From assembly GCA_009992615.1 (NCBI GenBank), contig JAACVA010000161.1:1-13228 (forward strand): a stretch of 13,228 nt of DNA, in the 5' to 3' direction. The notes below the pieces were generated by a model. That model made no database searches. It was not told the DNA's origin and saw only the letters and a list, made by a program, of their open reading frames with translations. Every line of letters begins with the position of its first letter. The first letter of the stretch is position 1. Below are positions 5,381 through 12,923 of this stretch, one piece after another. The position numbers and the translations under genes are program-made. The DNA is from Rhodobacterales bacterium. GTDB taxonomy: Bacteria; Pseudomonadota; Alphaproteobacteria; Rhodobacterales; Rhodobacteraceae.

Positions 5381-7696
5381 TCAATGCAATTGCCGTTGCA
5401 CGGTAGCCGTGAGGTCGGTCAACGAAAACGGCTTTGGCAAAAAGACGGAATTCGGGATCAGGCCCTGATGTTCGGTAAATGCGTCCTCGGCATATCCCGA
5501 AACAAAAACCACCTTGGTGGCCGGCCTTTCGGCAAGCGCTTCACGCACCCAGGTCGGACCATCCTTGCCCGGCATGATCACATCTGTGACAAAGATATCC
5601 ACCACGAGCGACGGATCAGCCAGCATCGCAAGGGCGGCCTCTGCGCTGTCAGCCTCAAGAACGCTGTAGCCGCGTAGCCGCAAGGCGCGCGAGGCGAAGG
5701 CCCTGACCGGCGCTTCATCCTCGACAAGCAGCACGACACCCTCCGCCTTGCGGTTGCTGAGCAGCGGTTCAGGCGCCGGCACCGGAACCGCAATTTCGGC
5801 AGGCTTGTCATGGCTCGGGAAATAGAGCGTGAAAACGGTTCCCTTGCCAACCTCACTGTCCGCAAAGATGAAGCCGCCGGTCTGTTTGATAATGCCATAG
5901 GCGGTGGACAGGCCAAGCCCCGTCCCCTCGCCCGGCCGCTTTGTGGTGTAGAATGGCTCGAAGATCTTGGGCAGTTTTTCGGGCGCAATGCCCTTGCCCT
6001 CGTCGATGACCCGCACCAGGACGTAGGATCCGGCCGGAACCGTGGCGCGATCCCGTTCGATCGGGCCTGGAAGGATCCGGTTTTCGGTCTCGATCCTGAT
6101 TTCTCCGCCTTGCGGCATCGCATCCCGGGCGTTCACCACCAGGTTCATCATCACCTGCTCAAGCTGCCGTTTGTCAGCACGCACGTGCAACAGCGACGGG
6201 TCGTGGTTGAGCGTGAGCGTGACCTTTTCACCGACCAACCGGTTGAGCAGATGGGTGAGGTCAGACAGGGTATCGCGCAGATCCAGCACTTCGGGCATCA
6301 GGTTCTGCTTGCGCGAGAAGGCCAGAAGTTGCCCGACAAGGCTCGCCGCGCGGTTGGCGTTCTGATGGATCTGGATCAGGTCCGCATAGTCTTGATCTCC
6401 CTGATCGTGCCGCAGGAGCAGGAGGTCACAATGGCCCGAAATCGCGGTGAGCAGATTGTTGAAGTCATGGGCGACACCACCTGCCAGTTGCCCGATGGCC
6501 TGCATTTTCTGGCTCTGGACAAACTGCGCCTCCAGCGATTTCAGTTCGGTGACATCGTTGAGAACGGCAATCAGATGCAGATCCTCCGGCGGGCCGGCAA
6601 GGTTGAGGGCCACACGCAGAAAGGTGTCCTGATGGGCGCCGGTGCCGCGCAGGAATTGCGGTGCGCCACTGCCGCGCCCCTCTGCCGTTTCGGTGATCCA
6701 GTCGATCACCGGCCGCCCCAGACCTTCGAGCAGGTCCGACAGTCGCGTGCCGCGCCCGACCGGCATCGGTAGGAGCGCGCGGGCCTCGCGGTTGATGCCA
6801 AGAACCTCGCCGGACGGCGCAATCTTGAGCAGCGGCACCGGAAGATCCTCGATCGCATCCCAGCCCGCACCCCGCGTTCGGCTGTCCGACGCTGCGTCGG
6901 CTGGCAGCAGATATATTTCCTTGCGCCCACCGCTGCCCGCAACCGTCGCCACCAGGCAATCGACCGGCCCGTCCGCACCCTCGACCTGATGGATCTGGCC
7001 CGAGACGAGCGGCAGATCACGAAACACCCGGTCAAGCGTGCGCGCCCGCCCGCCTGCAAGGCGGCGAAAGGCCTCGTTCATGAAGAGGATCGTTCCTGTC
7101 GGCCCTGTCGTCAGCATGGGCAAGCTCATGTGATCCGCCCCGCGCCCCGCACCGCTGCGGTCGCTGAGATCCTCGACCCGCCACAGGTAGGCCCGCTGTT
7201 CGACAAAATGGACGGACAGCCGCAGGTGACCGCGCCGCGTGACGATATCCTCCCGCGCCACGCCCATCGCCTGCGCCTTGCCCTGGAGGCGGAACAGCAC
7301 GGCGCCGGGGTTGGCCAGCATTTCGTTGAAGGCCGCCGCAAGGGTCTGGAAATGACGGTCCTGGAACCGGTCCTGCGCGGCCGCGTTGCGATAGAGGATC
7401 TCTCCTTCGGCATCGGTGACAAAGCTCGCCCAGGCGTCATGTTCGACCAGACCTGCGACTGCGGTCATCAGCTTGCGGAGCTGCGCTGCGAGGTAGATCT
7501 TGCGACCAGTGATCGCCGCCGCCCCGATCAGCAGGCTTGCGCCAAAAGCGGTAAACGCCCAGGAAAAGGCGGGCAGGCCCACAAAAGCGCCCATGGCGAG
7601 CGCGATGAGCCCCAATATGAGGATCGTGCCCGCCAAAGGCATGCTGCGCTTGCCCGAGACCGGCGCGGTGTGCACCGCCAATTCTACCTGAGACAC
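5381..7696 (-). CDS. cckA: CckA-type hybrid sensor histidine kinase/response regulator
   Basis: This 771-residue inner-membrane protein heads the CckA-ChpT-CtrA phosphorelay. Two hydrophobic segments near residues 20-65 anchor it. PAS-like sensor regions follow at about 85-180, 190-265 and 280-385. Then come the DHp helix with phospho-accepting His410 (GGVAHDFNNLL), the ATPase with its N box at Asn522 (MNLVVNARDAM), DEGKGIAP at 565-572 and GEGTGLGLS at 589-597, and a C-terminal receiver domain with Asp705 (VTDVIMP). All catalytic residues are intact, so kinase and phosphatase activity are expected. In Rhodobacterales this relay governs motility and gene transfer agent expression (family knowledge). 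The start is GTG at 7696 with AAGGGG 6 nt upstream; no better in-frame start is evident before it. It lies 111 bp after the methyltransferase gene in the same direction. The HDFNN box and SQKMQAIGQLAGG are strongly CckA-like. Confidence 0.9.
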   Translation of the reverse strand: MSQVELAVHTAPVSGKRSMPLAGTILILGLIALAMGAFVGLPAFSWAFTAFGASLLIGAAAITGRKIYLAAQLRKLMTAVAGLVEHDAWASFVTDAEGEILYRNAAAQDRFQDRHFQTLAAAFNEMLANPGAVLFRLQGKAQAMGVAREDIVTRRGHLRLSVHFVEQRAYLWRVEDLSDRSGAGRGADHMSLPMLTTGPTGTILFMNEAFRRLAGGRARTLDRVFRDLPLVSGQIHQVEGADGPVDCLVATVAGSGGRKEIYLLPADAASDSRTRGAGWDAIEDLPVPLLKIAPSGEVLGINREARALLPMPVGRGTRLSDLLEGLGRPVIDWITETAEGRGSGAPQFLRGTGAHQDTFLRVALNLAGPPEDLHLIAVLNDVTELKSLEAQFVQSQKMQAIGQLAGGVAHDFNNLLTAISGHCDLLLLRHDQGDQDYADLIQIHQNANRAASLVGQLLAFSRKQNLMPEVLDLRDTLSDLTHLLNRLVGEKVTLTLNHDPSLLHVRADKRQLEQVMMNLVVNARDAMPQGGEIRIETENRILPGPIERDRATVPAGSYVLVRVIDEGKGIAPEKLPKIFEPFYTTKRPGEGTGLGLSTAYGIIKQTGGFIFADSEVGKGTVFTLYFPSHDKPAEIAVPVPAPEPLLSNRKAEGVVLLVEDEAPVRAFASRALRLRGYSVLEADSAEAALAMLADPSLVVDIFVTDVIMPGKDGPTWVREALAERPATKVVFVSGYAEDAFTEHQGLIPNSVFLPKPFSLTDLTATVQRQLH

Positions 7697-7754
7697 GGCC
7701 CGCCCCTTCGATTCGCTAGGCTCTAACGGACCGCAAAAAACCTAACAATCCATG

Positions 7755-7777
7755 AACCTCAGGCGGAGGTTAACCTC
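7755..7777. repeat. Interlocked GAGGTT/AACCTC palindromes upstream of cckA
   Basis: The stretch reads AACCTC-AGGCG-GAGGTTAACCTC on the plus strand. It contains a perfect 12-bp palindrome (GAGGTTAACCTC, 7766-7777) and a 6-bp inverted repeat around five bases (7755-7771) that share one arm, giving three half-sites. It lies about 60-80 bp before the cckA GTG. It may be an operator, or a weak hairpin at the end of the methyltransferase message; the T-run on that strand is 14 nt away, too far for a standard terminator. Confidence 0.5.
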
Positions 7778-7807
7778 GCGAAAGGGAATTGCAACTGAGG
7801 GTTGTCC

Positions 7808-8983
7808 CTAACCCCTGCAAAGCGTTGCAAGATAGAAACCATCCCCATCCGCACCCGGCAACCATTGCCAGCTTTCGCCGCGGGAAAATCCGGGGTTCCG
7901 GGCGAGAAACGACGTGATTGCGGCGCCGTTTTCCTCGTTCAGCACCGAACAGGTCATGTAGGCCAGAATACCGCCCCGTCGCACGAGGCCTTGCGCGGCA
8001 TCGAGAACCTCGGCCTGGAGCCTGCAGAACTGCGCGAGGTCTTTCGGGGTCAGCCGCCATTTGGCATCAGGAACCCGCCGCCAGGTGCCGCTTCCGCTAC
8101 AGGGCGCATCGACCATCACGAAATCAAAGCCACCTGCCCCAGCAAGCGCCGCGGTTTGCAGCGCCGGCAAAGTCACGCCCGCACGCTTTGCGCGCGTGGG
8201 AATGTCGGCCATCCGTCCGGCGTCGATATCATGCACGACAACCTCGCCGTCATGCAACGCCGCCACCGCGAGCGCCTTGCCGCCACCGCCCGAACAATAA
8301 TCAAGCACACGCATCCCGGCCCGCAGCGGCAACCGCAGCACGGCCGCCTGTGACGCCGCATCCTGCAGTTCGACCAGACCGTCGGCATAGGCTCTCGATC
8401 GCTTTATTTTTCTTGCGTTATCAGTCACTTTGACGGCGGTCTTGATGTGATAAAGGGGCACCGCGCCGATGGCATCCGCCGCCAGCACAGCCAGCGCATC
8501 CACGACAGTCCCCTTGCGCAGGTTCACGCGAAGAAACACCGGCGCGCGATCTTGCAGCGCCGTCGTGACGGCTGTGGCCGTGGCAATCCCCAGCCCGGCC
8601 ACGAAACGTTCGAACAGCCAGTCGGGCATATCAAGACGCAGGGCGTCAGGCTGGTCCGAGAGGTCGGGCACGGCCAGTTCCGGGGCGGTGAGGGGTGCCG
8701 GGGCGTGACCCTGGCCGTCGAACAGGCGGGCGGGGTCGAGGCCCGCGTGGCGCAGCGCACCGATCATCACGGCGCGGCCGGTCATCGCCCCTCCGCCAAG
8801 CGCCGCAAAGGACCGCAACCGCCGCAAGGCATCAAACACATGATCGCGGATTGCGGCACGGTCTCCTGAACCGGCATAACGATTGCCGCGCGCCCATTGG
8901 ATCAGTGTCCTTTCGGCGGCCGCCCCTGCAATGATCGCGTCGAGCACGTCGATGGCGGCCGCGACCCGGGCGGCCGGGGTCAC
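7808..8983 (-). CDS. rsmB: RsmB-family class I SAM-dependent rRNA (cytosine-C5) methyltransferase
   Basis: This 391-residue cytosolic enzyme should place a 5-methyl group on a cytosine in rRNA using S-adenosylmethionine. Residues 1-85 look like the NusB-like N-terminal RNA-binding helical domain. The Rossmann catalytic domain covers about 200-391, with motif I LDYCSGGGGKALAVAAL at 227-243, motif IV DAPCSGSGTWRR (Cys295) and motif VI MTCSVLNEENG. Cys345 is the expected nucleophile, and the two-cysteine pattern is typical of RsmB/NOP2-type enzymes. The start is GTG at 8983 with GAGGTG at 5 nt on the minus strand; an ATG 13 nt further upstream is out of frame. It follows guaB by 48 bp with no terminator seen, so the two are probably co-transcribed. 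The exact target base (C967 in E. coli RsmB) is assumed, not shown; RsmF-like specificity is possible. The segment near residues 180-200 is lysine-rich and AT-rich for this genome. Confidence 0.85.
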   Translation of the reverse strand: MTPAARVAAAIDVLDAIIAGAAAERTLIQWARGNRYAGSGDRAAIRDHVFDALRRLRSFAALGGGAMTGRAVMIGALRHAGLDPARLFDGQGHAPAPLTAPELAVPDLSDQPDALRLDMPDWLFERFVAGLGIATATAVTTALQDRAPVFLRVNLRKGTVVDALAVLAADAIGAVPLYHIKTAVKVTDNARKIKRSRAYADGLVELQDAASQAAVLRLPLRAGMRVLDYCSGGGGKALAVAALHDGEVVVHDIDAGRMADIPTRAKRAGVTLPALQTAALAGAGGFDFVMVDAPCSGSGTWRRVPDAKWRLTPKDLAQFCRLQAEVLDAAQGLVRRGGILAYMTCSVLNEENGAAITSFLARNPGFSRGESWQWLPGADGDGFYLATLCRG

Positions 8984-9031
8984 GGGCGCACCTCATTTAC
9001 ATCAGCATCGCCGCGCAAGACTTTGAAATAC

Positions 9032-10480
9032 CTAACCAACGCGGTAATTCGGGCTCTCGCGCGTGATCTGCACATCATGCACATGGCTTTCCTTGAGGCC
9101 CGCGCCGGTGATCTTCACAAAGGTGCAGTTGTGGCGCATCTCCTCGATCGTGGCATTGCCGGTATAGCCCATCGCCGCGCGCAGGCCGCCGACAAGCTGG
9201 TGGACCACGGCATGGGCGGACCCCTTGTAGGGCACCTGCCCCTCGATCCCTTCGGGCACCAGCTTGTCGCTCGCGGCGTCCTTCTGGAAATAGCGGTCGG
9301 CCGAGCCGCGCGCCATCGCGCCGAGGCTGCCCATGCCCCGATAGGCCTTGAAGCTGCGGCCCTGATAGAGGATCACCTCGCCCGGGCTCTCATCCGTCCC
9401 CGCGATCATGCTGCCGACCATGGCGCAAGAGGCGCCCGCGGCAATCGCCTTGGCAAAGTCGCCAGAGAACTTGATGCCGCCATCGGCGATCACCGGCACG
9501 TCACCGGCGGCGGCGGCCGTATCCATGATCGCGGTCAGTTGCGGCACGCCGACGCCAGCCACCATCCGCGTGGTGCAGATCGACCCCGGCCCGATGCCGA
9601 CCTTGACCGCATCCGCCCCCGCCCCGATCAGCGCGCGCGCAGCCTCGCCGGTGGCGATGTTTCCGGCCACGATCTGCACCTCGTTCGACAGGGTCTTGGC
9701 CCGTTCGACCGCACGTGCCACCCCTTCGGAATGGCCATGCGCGGTGTCGATCACCACGAGGTCCACCCCCGCCTCGACCAGGGCGGCGGTGCGTTCAAAC
9801 CCCGCATCGCCCACGGTCGAGGCGGCGGCGACGCGCAGCCGGCCCAACTGGTCCTTGCAGGCCTGCGGGTTCAGCACCGCCTGCTCGCTGTCCTTGAGCG
9901 TCAGGAGGCCGGTGAGCTTGCCCTGGCCGTCGGTGATCAGCAGCTTTTCGATGCGGCGCGCCTGCATCAGGCTGCGCGCCTCGTCCAGATCGGCGGGTTC
10001 GGTCAACATTGCAAGGTTGTCCGAAGTCATCATCACGCTGACCGGCGTGCGGTCATCCTGCGCGAAACGCATGTCGCGGTTGGTCACGATCCCGACGATC
10101 CGCCCGTCGGGCCCCACCACCGGAAAGCCGGTGATGCGGTAGCGGTCCATCAGCGCGCGGGCGTCGGCGAGCGTCTGGTCGGGGGTCAGCGTGACCGGGT
10201 TATAGACGATGCCCGAGACGAACCGTTTGACCGCGCGCACGTCGCGGGCCTGTTCGGTGATGCTCAGGTTGCGGTGGATCACCCCGATGCCGCCGGCCTG
10301 CGCCATGGCGATGGCCATGCGCGCCTCGGTCACGGTGTCCATCGCGCTCGACAACAGCGGGATGTTCATCGCGATGCTGCGGGTGACCTTGGTGCGCACG
10401 TCTGCGGTCGAGGGAAGCACGCTTGATGCGGCCGGCACCAGCAGAACATCATCAAAGGTGAGGGCCTCGCGAATCTCCAT
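9032..10480 (-). CDS. guaB: Inosine-5'-monophosphate dehydrogenase
   Basis: This 482-residue cytosolic enzyme oxidises IMP to XMP with NAD+, the committed step to guanine nucleotides. The barrel opens with LTFDDVLLVPAASSVLP. A tandem CBS (Bateman) module is inserted at about 95-205. The active-site loop is GIGPGSICTTRMVAGVG with catalytic Cys302, and the mobile flap is MARGSADRYFQKDA with Arg391. The N-terminal barrel half, CBS pair and C-terminal half are all complete, at the family's usual length. The ATG at 10480 is preferred over an upstream extension because AGGAG lies exactly 7 nt before it and the family starts at this point; the extra upstream residues are not IMPDH-like. The CBS pair normally allows adenine or guanine nucleotide control of activity. 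It is the first gene of the leftward group and diverges from the RACo-like gene across 232 bp. Confidence 0.96.
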   Translation of the reverse strand: MEIREALTFDDVLLVPAASSVLPSTADVRTKVTRSIAMNIPLLSSAMDTVTEARMAIAMAQAGGIGVIHRNLSITEQARDVRAVKRFVSGIVYNPVTLTPDQTLADARALMDRYRITGFPVVGPDGRIVGIVTNRDMRFAQDDRTPVSVMMTSDNLAMLTEPADLDEARSLMQARRIEKLLITDGQGKLTGLLTLKDSEQAVLNPQACKDQLGRLRVAAASTVGDAGFERTAALVEAGVDLVVIDTAHGHSEGVARAVERAKTLSNEVQIVAGNIATGEAARALIGAGADAVKVGIGPGSICTTRMVAGVGVPQLTAIMDTAAAAGDVPVIADGGIKFSGDFAKAIAAGASCAMVGSMIAGTDESPGEVILYQGRSFKAYRGMGSLGAMARGSADRYFQKDAASDKLVPEGIEGQVPYKGSAHAVVHQLVGGLRAAMGYTGNATIEEMRHNCTFVKITGAGLKESHVHDVQITRESPNYRVG

Positions 10481-10487
10481 CGGACTA

Positions 10488-10492
10488 CTCCT
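10488..10492 (-). promoter_or_regulatory. Ribosome binding site of guaB
   Basis: AGGAG on the minus strand, 7 nt before the ATG at 10480. It decides against the longer open frame reaching 10573. Confidence 0.85.
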
Positions 10493-10712
10493 GCGGATGG
10501 CGGCGTTTGGCGCGTCGCTATTGCATGGATGCCGGGGCGGCAAAAGCCCAAATTGCGGCCGACGCTGCCGCACCTACCGCATTTTGTGATGCGACCGGGC
10601 GCGGTGATGGCGAAAAGCGCCGAGAATGCGGCGGGTTCGTCCTTTCCCCGGCGCGGCAAACCTCTATCTATGGCCTCGAAGAACCCTTGCCAGAACCAGA
10701 CAGGCCGCTGCC

Positions 10713-12761
10713 ATGCCCGCCGATACTGCCGCCGATCCGCTCGTCGTCTTTACGCCTTCGGGCAAGCGCGGGCATTTTCCTGTGGGCACGCCCGTTCTTA
10801 CCGCCGCACGGCAATTGGGGGTCGATCTGGACTCTGTCTGTGGCGGGCGCGGCATCTGTTCGAAATGCCAGATCACCCCGGCCTATGGCGATTTTGCCAA
10901 ACACGGCGTGCATGTCGCCGCAGATGCGCTGAGCGACTGGAACAGCGTCGAAGACCGCTATGACCGCATCCGGGGCCTGCCCAAGGGGCGGCGGCTGGGC
11001 TGTCAGGCCTGCGTTCAGGGCGACGTGGTGATCGACGTGCCGTCAGAGAGCCAGGTGCACCGGCAGGTGGTGCGCAAGGCGGCGTCGGACCGGACCATCG
11101 TGATGGACCCCGCGACGCATCTTTATTATGTCGAGGTGGCCGAGCCTGACATGCACGAGCCCACCGGCGACTTTGAACGTCTGGGTTTTGCATTGCGCGA
11201 TCAATGGGGTGTGGACCGCGTGACCGCCCCCCTGCCCGTCCTGCGCCGCCTGCAACCGGCGCTGCGAAAGGGCGGCTGGGCTGTCACCGTGGCCCTGCAC
11301 AAGGGCCATCGGGACGAAGCGCACCGCATTCTCGATATCTGGCCGGGCTTTTACGAAGGGCGGATCTATGGCCTCGCCATCGACCTCGGCTCGACCACCA
11401 TCGCCGCGCATCTGACCGACCTGCGCAACGGGACGGTCAAGGCCAGTGCCGGCGTGATGAACCCGCAGATCCGCTTTGGCGAGGATCTGATGAGCCGCGT
11501 GTCATACGCCATGATGAACCCCGGCGGCGATATCGAGATGACCCGCGTGGTGCGCGAGGCGATCGACGCGCTGGCGGTGGAGCTTGCCACCGAAGCGCAG
11601 ATCGACGCGCGCGACATCATGGAGGTGGTCTTTGTCTGCAACCCGGTGATGCACCATCTGCTTTTGGGCATAGACCCGGTGGAACTAGGTCAGGCACCCT
11701 TTGCACTGGCCACGTCAAACAGTCTGTCGCTGGACGCGACCGAGCTTGACCTCACCGCGCTTAACCCCGCGGCGCGGGTGTTCATCCTGCCCTGCATCGC
11801 GGGGCATGTCGGCGCCGATGCCGCCGCCGTCGCGCTGGCGGAAGCGCCCGAGATGTCGGAGGACCTCGTGCTGATCGTCGATGTCGGCACCAATGCCGAG
11901 ATCCTGCTGGGCAATACCACGCGCGTGCTCGCCTGTTCCTCGCCCACCGGCCCGGCATTCGAGGGCGCGCAGATCAGCGCGGGCCAGCGCGCCGCACCGG
12001 GCGCCATCGAGCGGGTGGAGATCGACCCCGTGACCAAGGAGCCGCGTTTCCGCGTGATCGGCAGCGATCTGTGGTCCGACGCGCCGGGATTTGACGCCGC
12101 GACCGCCACCACCGGCATCACCGGCATCTGCGGGTCGGGCATCATCGAGGCGGTGGCCGAGATGCGCATGGCCGGGCTGGTGGACGCCAAGGGGCTGATC
12201 GGATCGGCCGAGCAGACAGGCTCACCGCGCATGGTCGCTGAGGGACGCACGCACAGCTACCTGTTGCATGACGCCAGCCCGACCGGCGGGCCGCGCATCC
12301 TGGTAACGCAGGGCGACATCCGCGCGATCCAGTTGGCCAAATCGGCGCTTTACGCCGGCGCGCGGCTCTTGATGGACGAGATGGGCGTGGACCATGTGGA
12401 CCGCGTCACGCTCGCCGGCGCCTTTGGCGCGCATATCTCGCCGCGCCACGCGATGGTGCTGGGGATGATCCCCGATGCGCCGCTCGACAAGGTGACATCG
12501 GCGGGCAATGCGGCGGGCACCGGCGCGCGCATCGCGCTCTGCTCGGTCGCGGCGCGCACCGCCATCGAGGCAACGGTGCGCAAGATCACCAAGGTCGAGA
12601 CCGCCATCGCGCCGCGGTTTCAGGAGCATTTTGTCAATGCCAACGCCATCCCGCATGCGACCGACCCGTTTCCCTATCTGGCGGGCATCGTCAGCCTGCC
12701 CGACGTCAGCTTCAACCAGGGGGGCGGCAATGACGGCGGGCGGCGGCGCAGGGGGCGCTAG
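10713..12761 (+). CDS. RACo-like [2Fe-2S]/ASKHA ATPase, reductive activator of corrinoid proteins (DUF4445 type)
   Basis: This 682-residue protein resembles RACo, which uses ATP and a low-potential electron to return oxidised cob(II)alamin in methyltransferase systems to cob(I)alamin. Residues 10-110 form a plant-type [2Fe-2S] domain with Cys43-x5-Cys49-x2-Cys52 and a distal cysteine in GCQAC (Cys97 or Cys100). After a linker domain comes the ASKHA ATPase: phosphate-1 IYGLAIDLGSTT (218-229), phosphate-2 VDVGTNAEIL (Asp390), GICGSGIIEAV (Cys473) and adenosine motif LAGAFGAHIS (567-576). The tail ends GGRRRRGR, a short basic extension. An upstream in-frame ATG at 10626 gives an unlike-family leader, so 10713 is preferred; AGG at 8 nt is only a modest ribosome site. 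No corrinoid protein or methyltransferase is in the window. In roseobacters such genes accompany methylamine, glycine betaine or methyl-folate corrinoid enzymes, which may lie to the right. The domain call is firm; the partner is unknown. Confidence 0.82.
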   Translation: MPADTAADPLVVFTPSGKRGHFPVGTPVLTAARQLGVDLDSVCGGRGICSKCQITPAYGDFAKHGVHVAADALSDWNSVEDRYDRIRGLPKGRRLGCQACVQGDVVIDVPSESQVHRQVVRKAASDRTIVMDPATHLYYVEVAEPDMHEPTGDFERLGFALRDQWGVDRVTAPLPVLRRLQPALRKGGWAVTVALHKGHRDEAHRILDIWPGFYEGRIYGLAIDLGSTTIAAHLTDLRNGTVKASAGVMNPQIRFGEDLMSRVSYAMMNPGGDIEMTRVVREAIDALAVELATEAQIDARDIMEVVFVCNPVMHHLLLGIDPVELGQAPFALATSNSLSLDATELDLTALNPAARVFILPCIAGHVGADAAAVALAEAPEMSEDLVLIVDVGTNAEILLGNTTRVLACSSPTGPAFEGAQISAGQRAAPGAIERVEIDPVTKEPRFRVIGSDLWSDAPGFDAATATTGITGICGSGIIEAVAEMRMAGLVDAKGLIGSAEQTGSPRMVAEGRTHSYLLHDASPTGGPRILVTQGDIRAIQLAKSALYAGARLLMDEMGVDHVDRVTLAGAFGAHISPRHAMVLGMIPDAPLDKVTSAGNAAGTGARIALCSVAARTAIEATVRKITKVETAIAPRFQEHFVNANAIPHATDPFPYLAGIVSLPDVSFNQGGGNDGGRRRRGR

Positions 12762-12773
12762 ACCGATTGCATC

Positions 12774-12802
12774 TTGACGCTGCCGGGGGCTGCGATTAGG
12801 TC
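12774..12802 (+). promoter_or_regulatory. Candidate tRNA-Gly promoter
   Basis: TTGACG (12774-12779), 17 bp and TAGGTC (12797-12802) sit 9 nt before the mature tRNA 5' end. TTGAC-type -35 elements are usual for stable RNA genes in this group. The element lies just after the RACo stop codon, giving the tRNA an independent start. Confidence 0.5.
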
Positions 12803-12811
12803 AAAGCCCGC

Positions 12812-12885
12812 GCGGGTATGGTGAAAAGGTATCACGAAAGCTTCCCAAGCTTCAGTTACGGGTTCGATTCCCGTTACCCGCTCCA
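12812..12885 (+). tRNA. tRNA-Gly (anticodon CCC)
   Basis: The 74-nt gene folds as a cloverleaf. Acceptor GCGGGTA (12812-12818) pairs with TACCCGC (12875-12881). The D stem is GTGA/TCAC. The anticodon loop TTCCCAA carries CCC at 12844-12846, reading GGG glycine codons. A T stem ACGGG/CCCGT surrounds TTCGATT. The discriminator is T, and CCA (12883-12885) is encoded. The first anticodon-stem pair (A12837-C12853) is a mismatch. GGG decoding fits a GC-rich genome. Confidence 0.95.
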
Positions 12886-12911
12886 GACGCTCCGCATATT
12901 GGAAACCTTGC

Positions 12912-12916
12912 AGGAG
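12912..12916 (+). promoter_or_regulatory. Ribosome binding site of the RidA-family gene
   Basis: AGGAG lies 7 nt before the ATG at 12924. It selects this ATG over the out-of-frame ATG at 12919. Confidence 0.8.
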
Positions 12917-12923
12917 CAATGAC

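Noticed and set aside
5172..5468. 98-codon plus-strand frame in the glk-cckA gap
   Set aside because: It has no good ribosome site, runs through non-codon-period tandem repeats and ends inside cckA antisense. It is likely spurious.
5810..6772. 320-codon plus-strand open frame opposite cckA
   Set aside because: It is antisense to the kinase core of cckA, with no motif or start signal.
7755..7771. Hairpin AACCTC/GAGGTT as intrinsic terminator of the methyltransferase gene
   Set aside because: The stem is only six pairs, and the T-run on the minus strand begins 14 nt after it rather than directly.
7697..7807. CtrA box (TTAA-N7-TTAA) before cckA
   Set aside because: Only single TTAA occurrences are present; I find no second half at the required spacing.
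8897..10426. 509-codon plus-strand open frame opposite guaB
   Set aside because: It is antisense to an intact IMP dehydrogenase and has no recognisable domain.
12812..12885. tRNA-Gly as an integration site for a mobile element
   Set aside because: No integrase, no repeated tRNA 3' end and no phage-like genes are visible. The following gene is an ordinary RidA-family gene.
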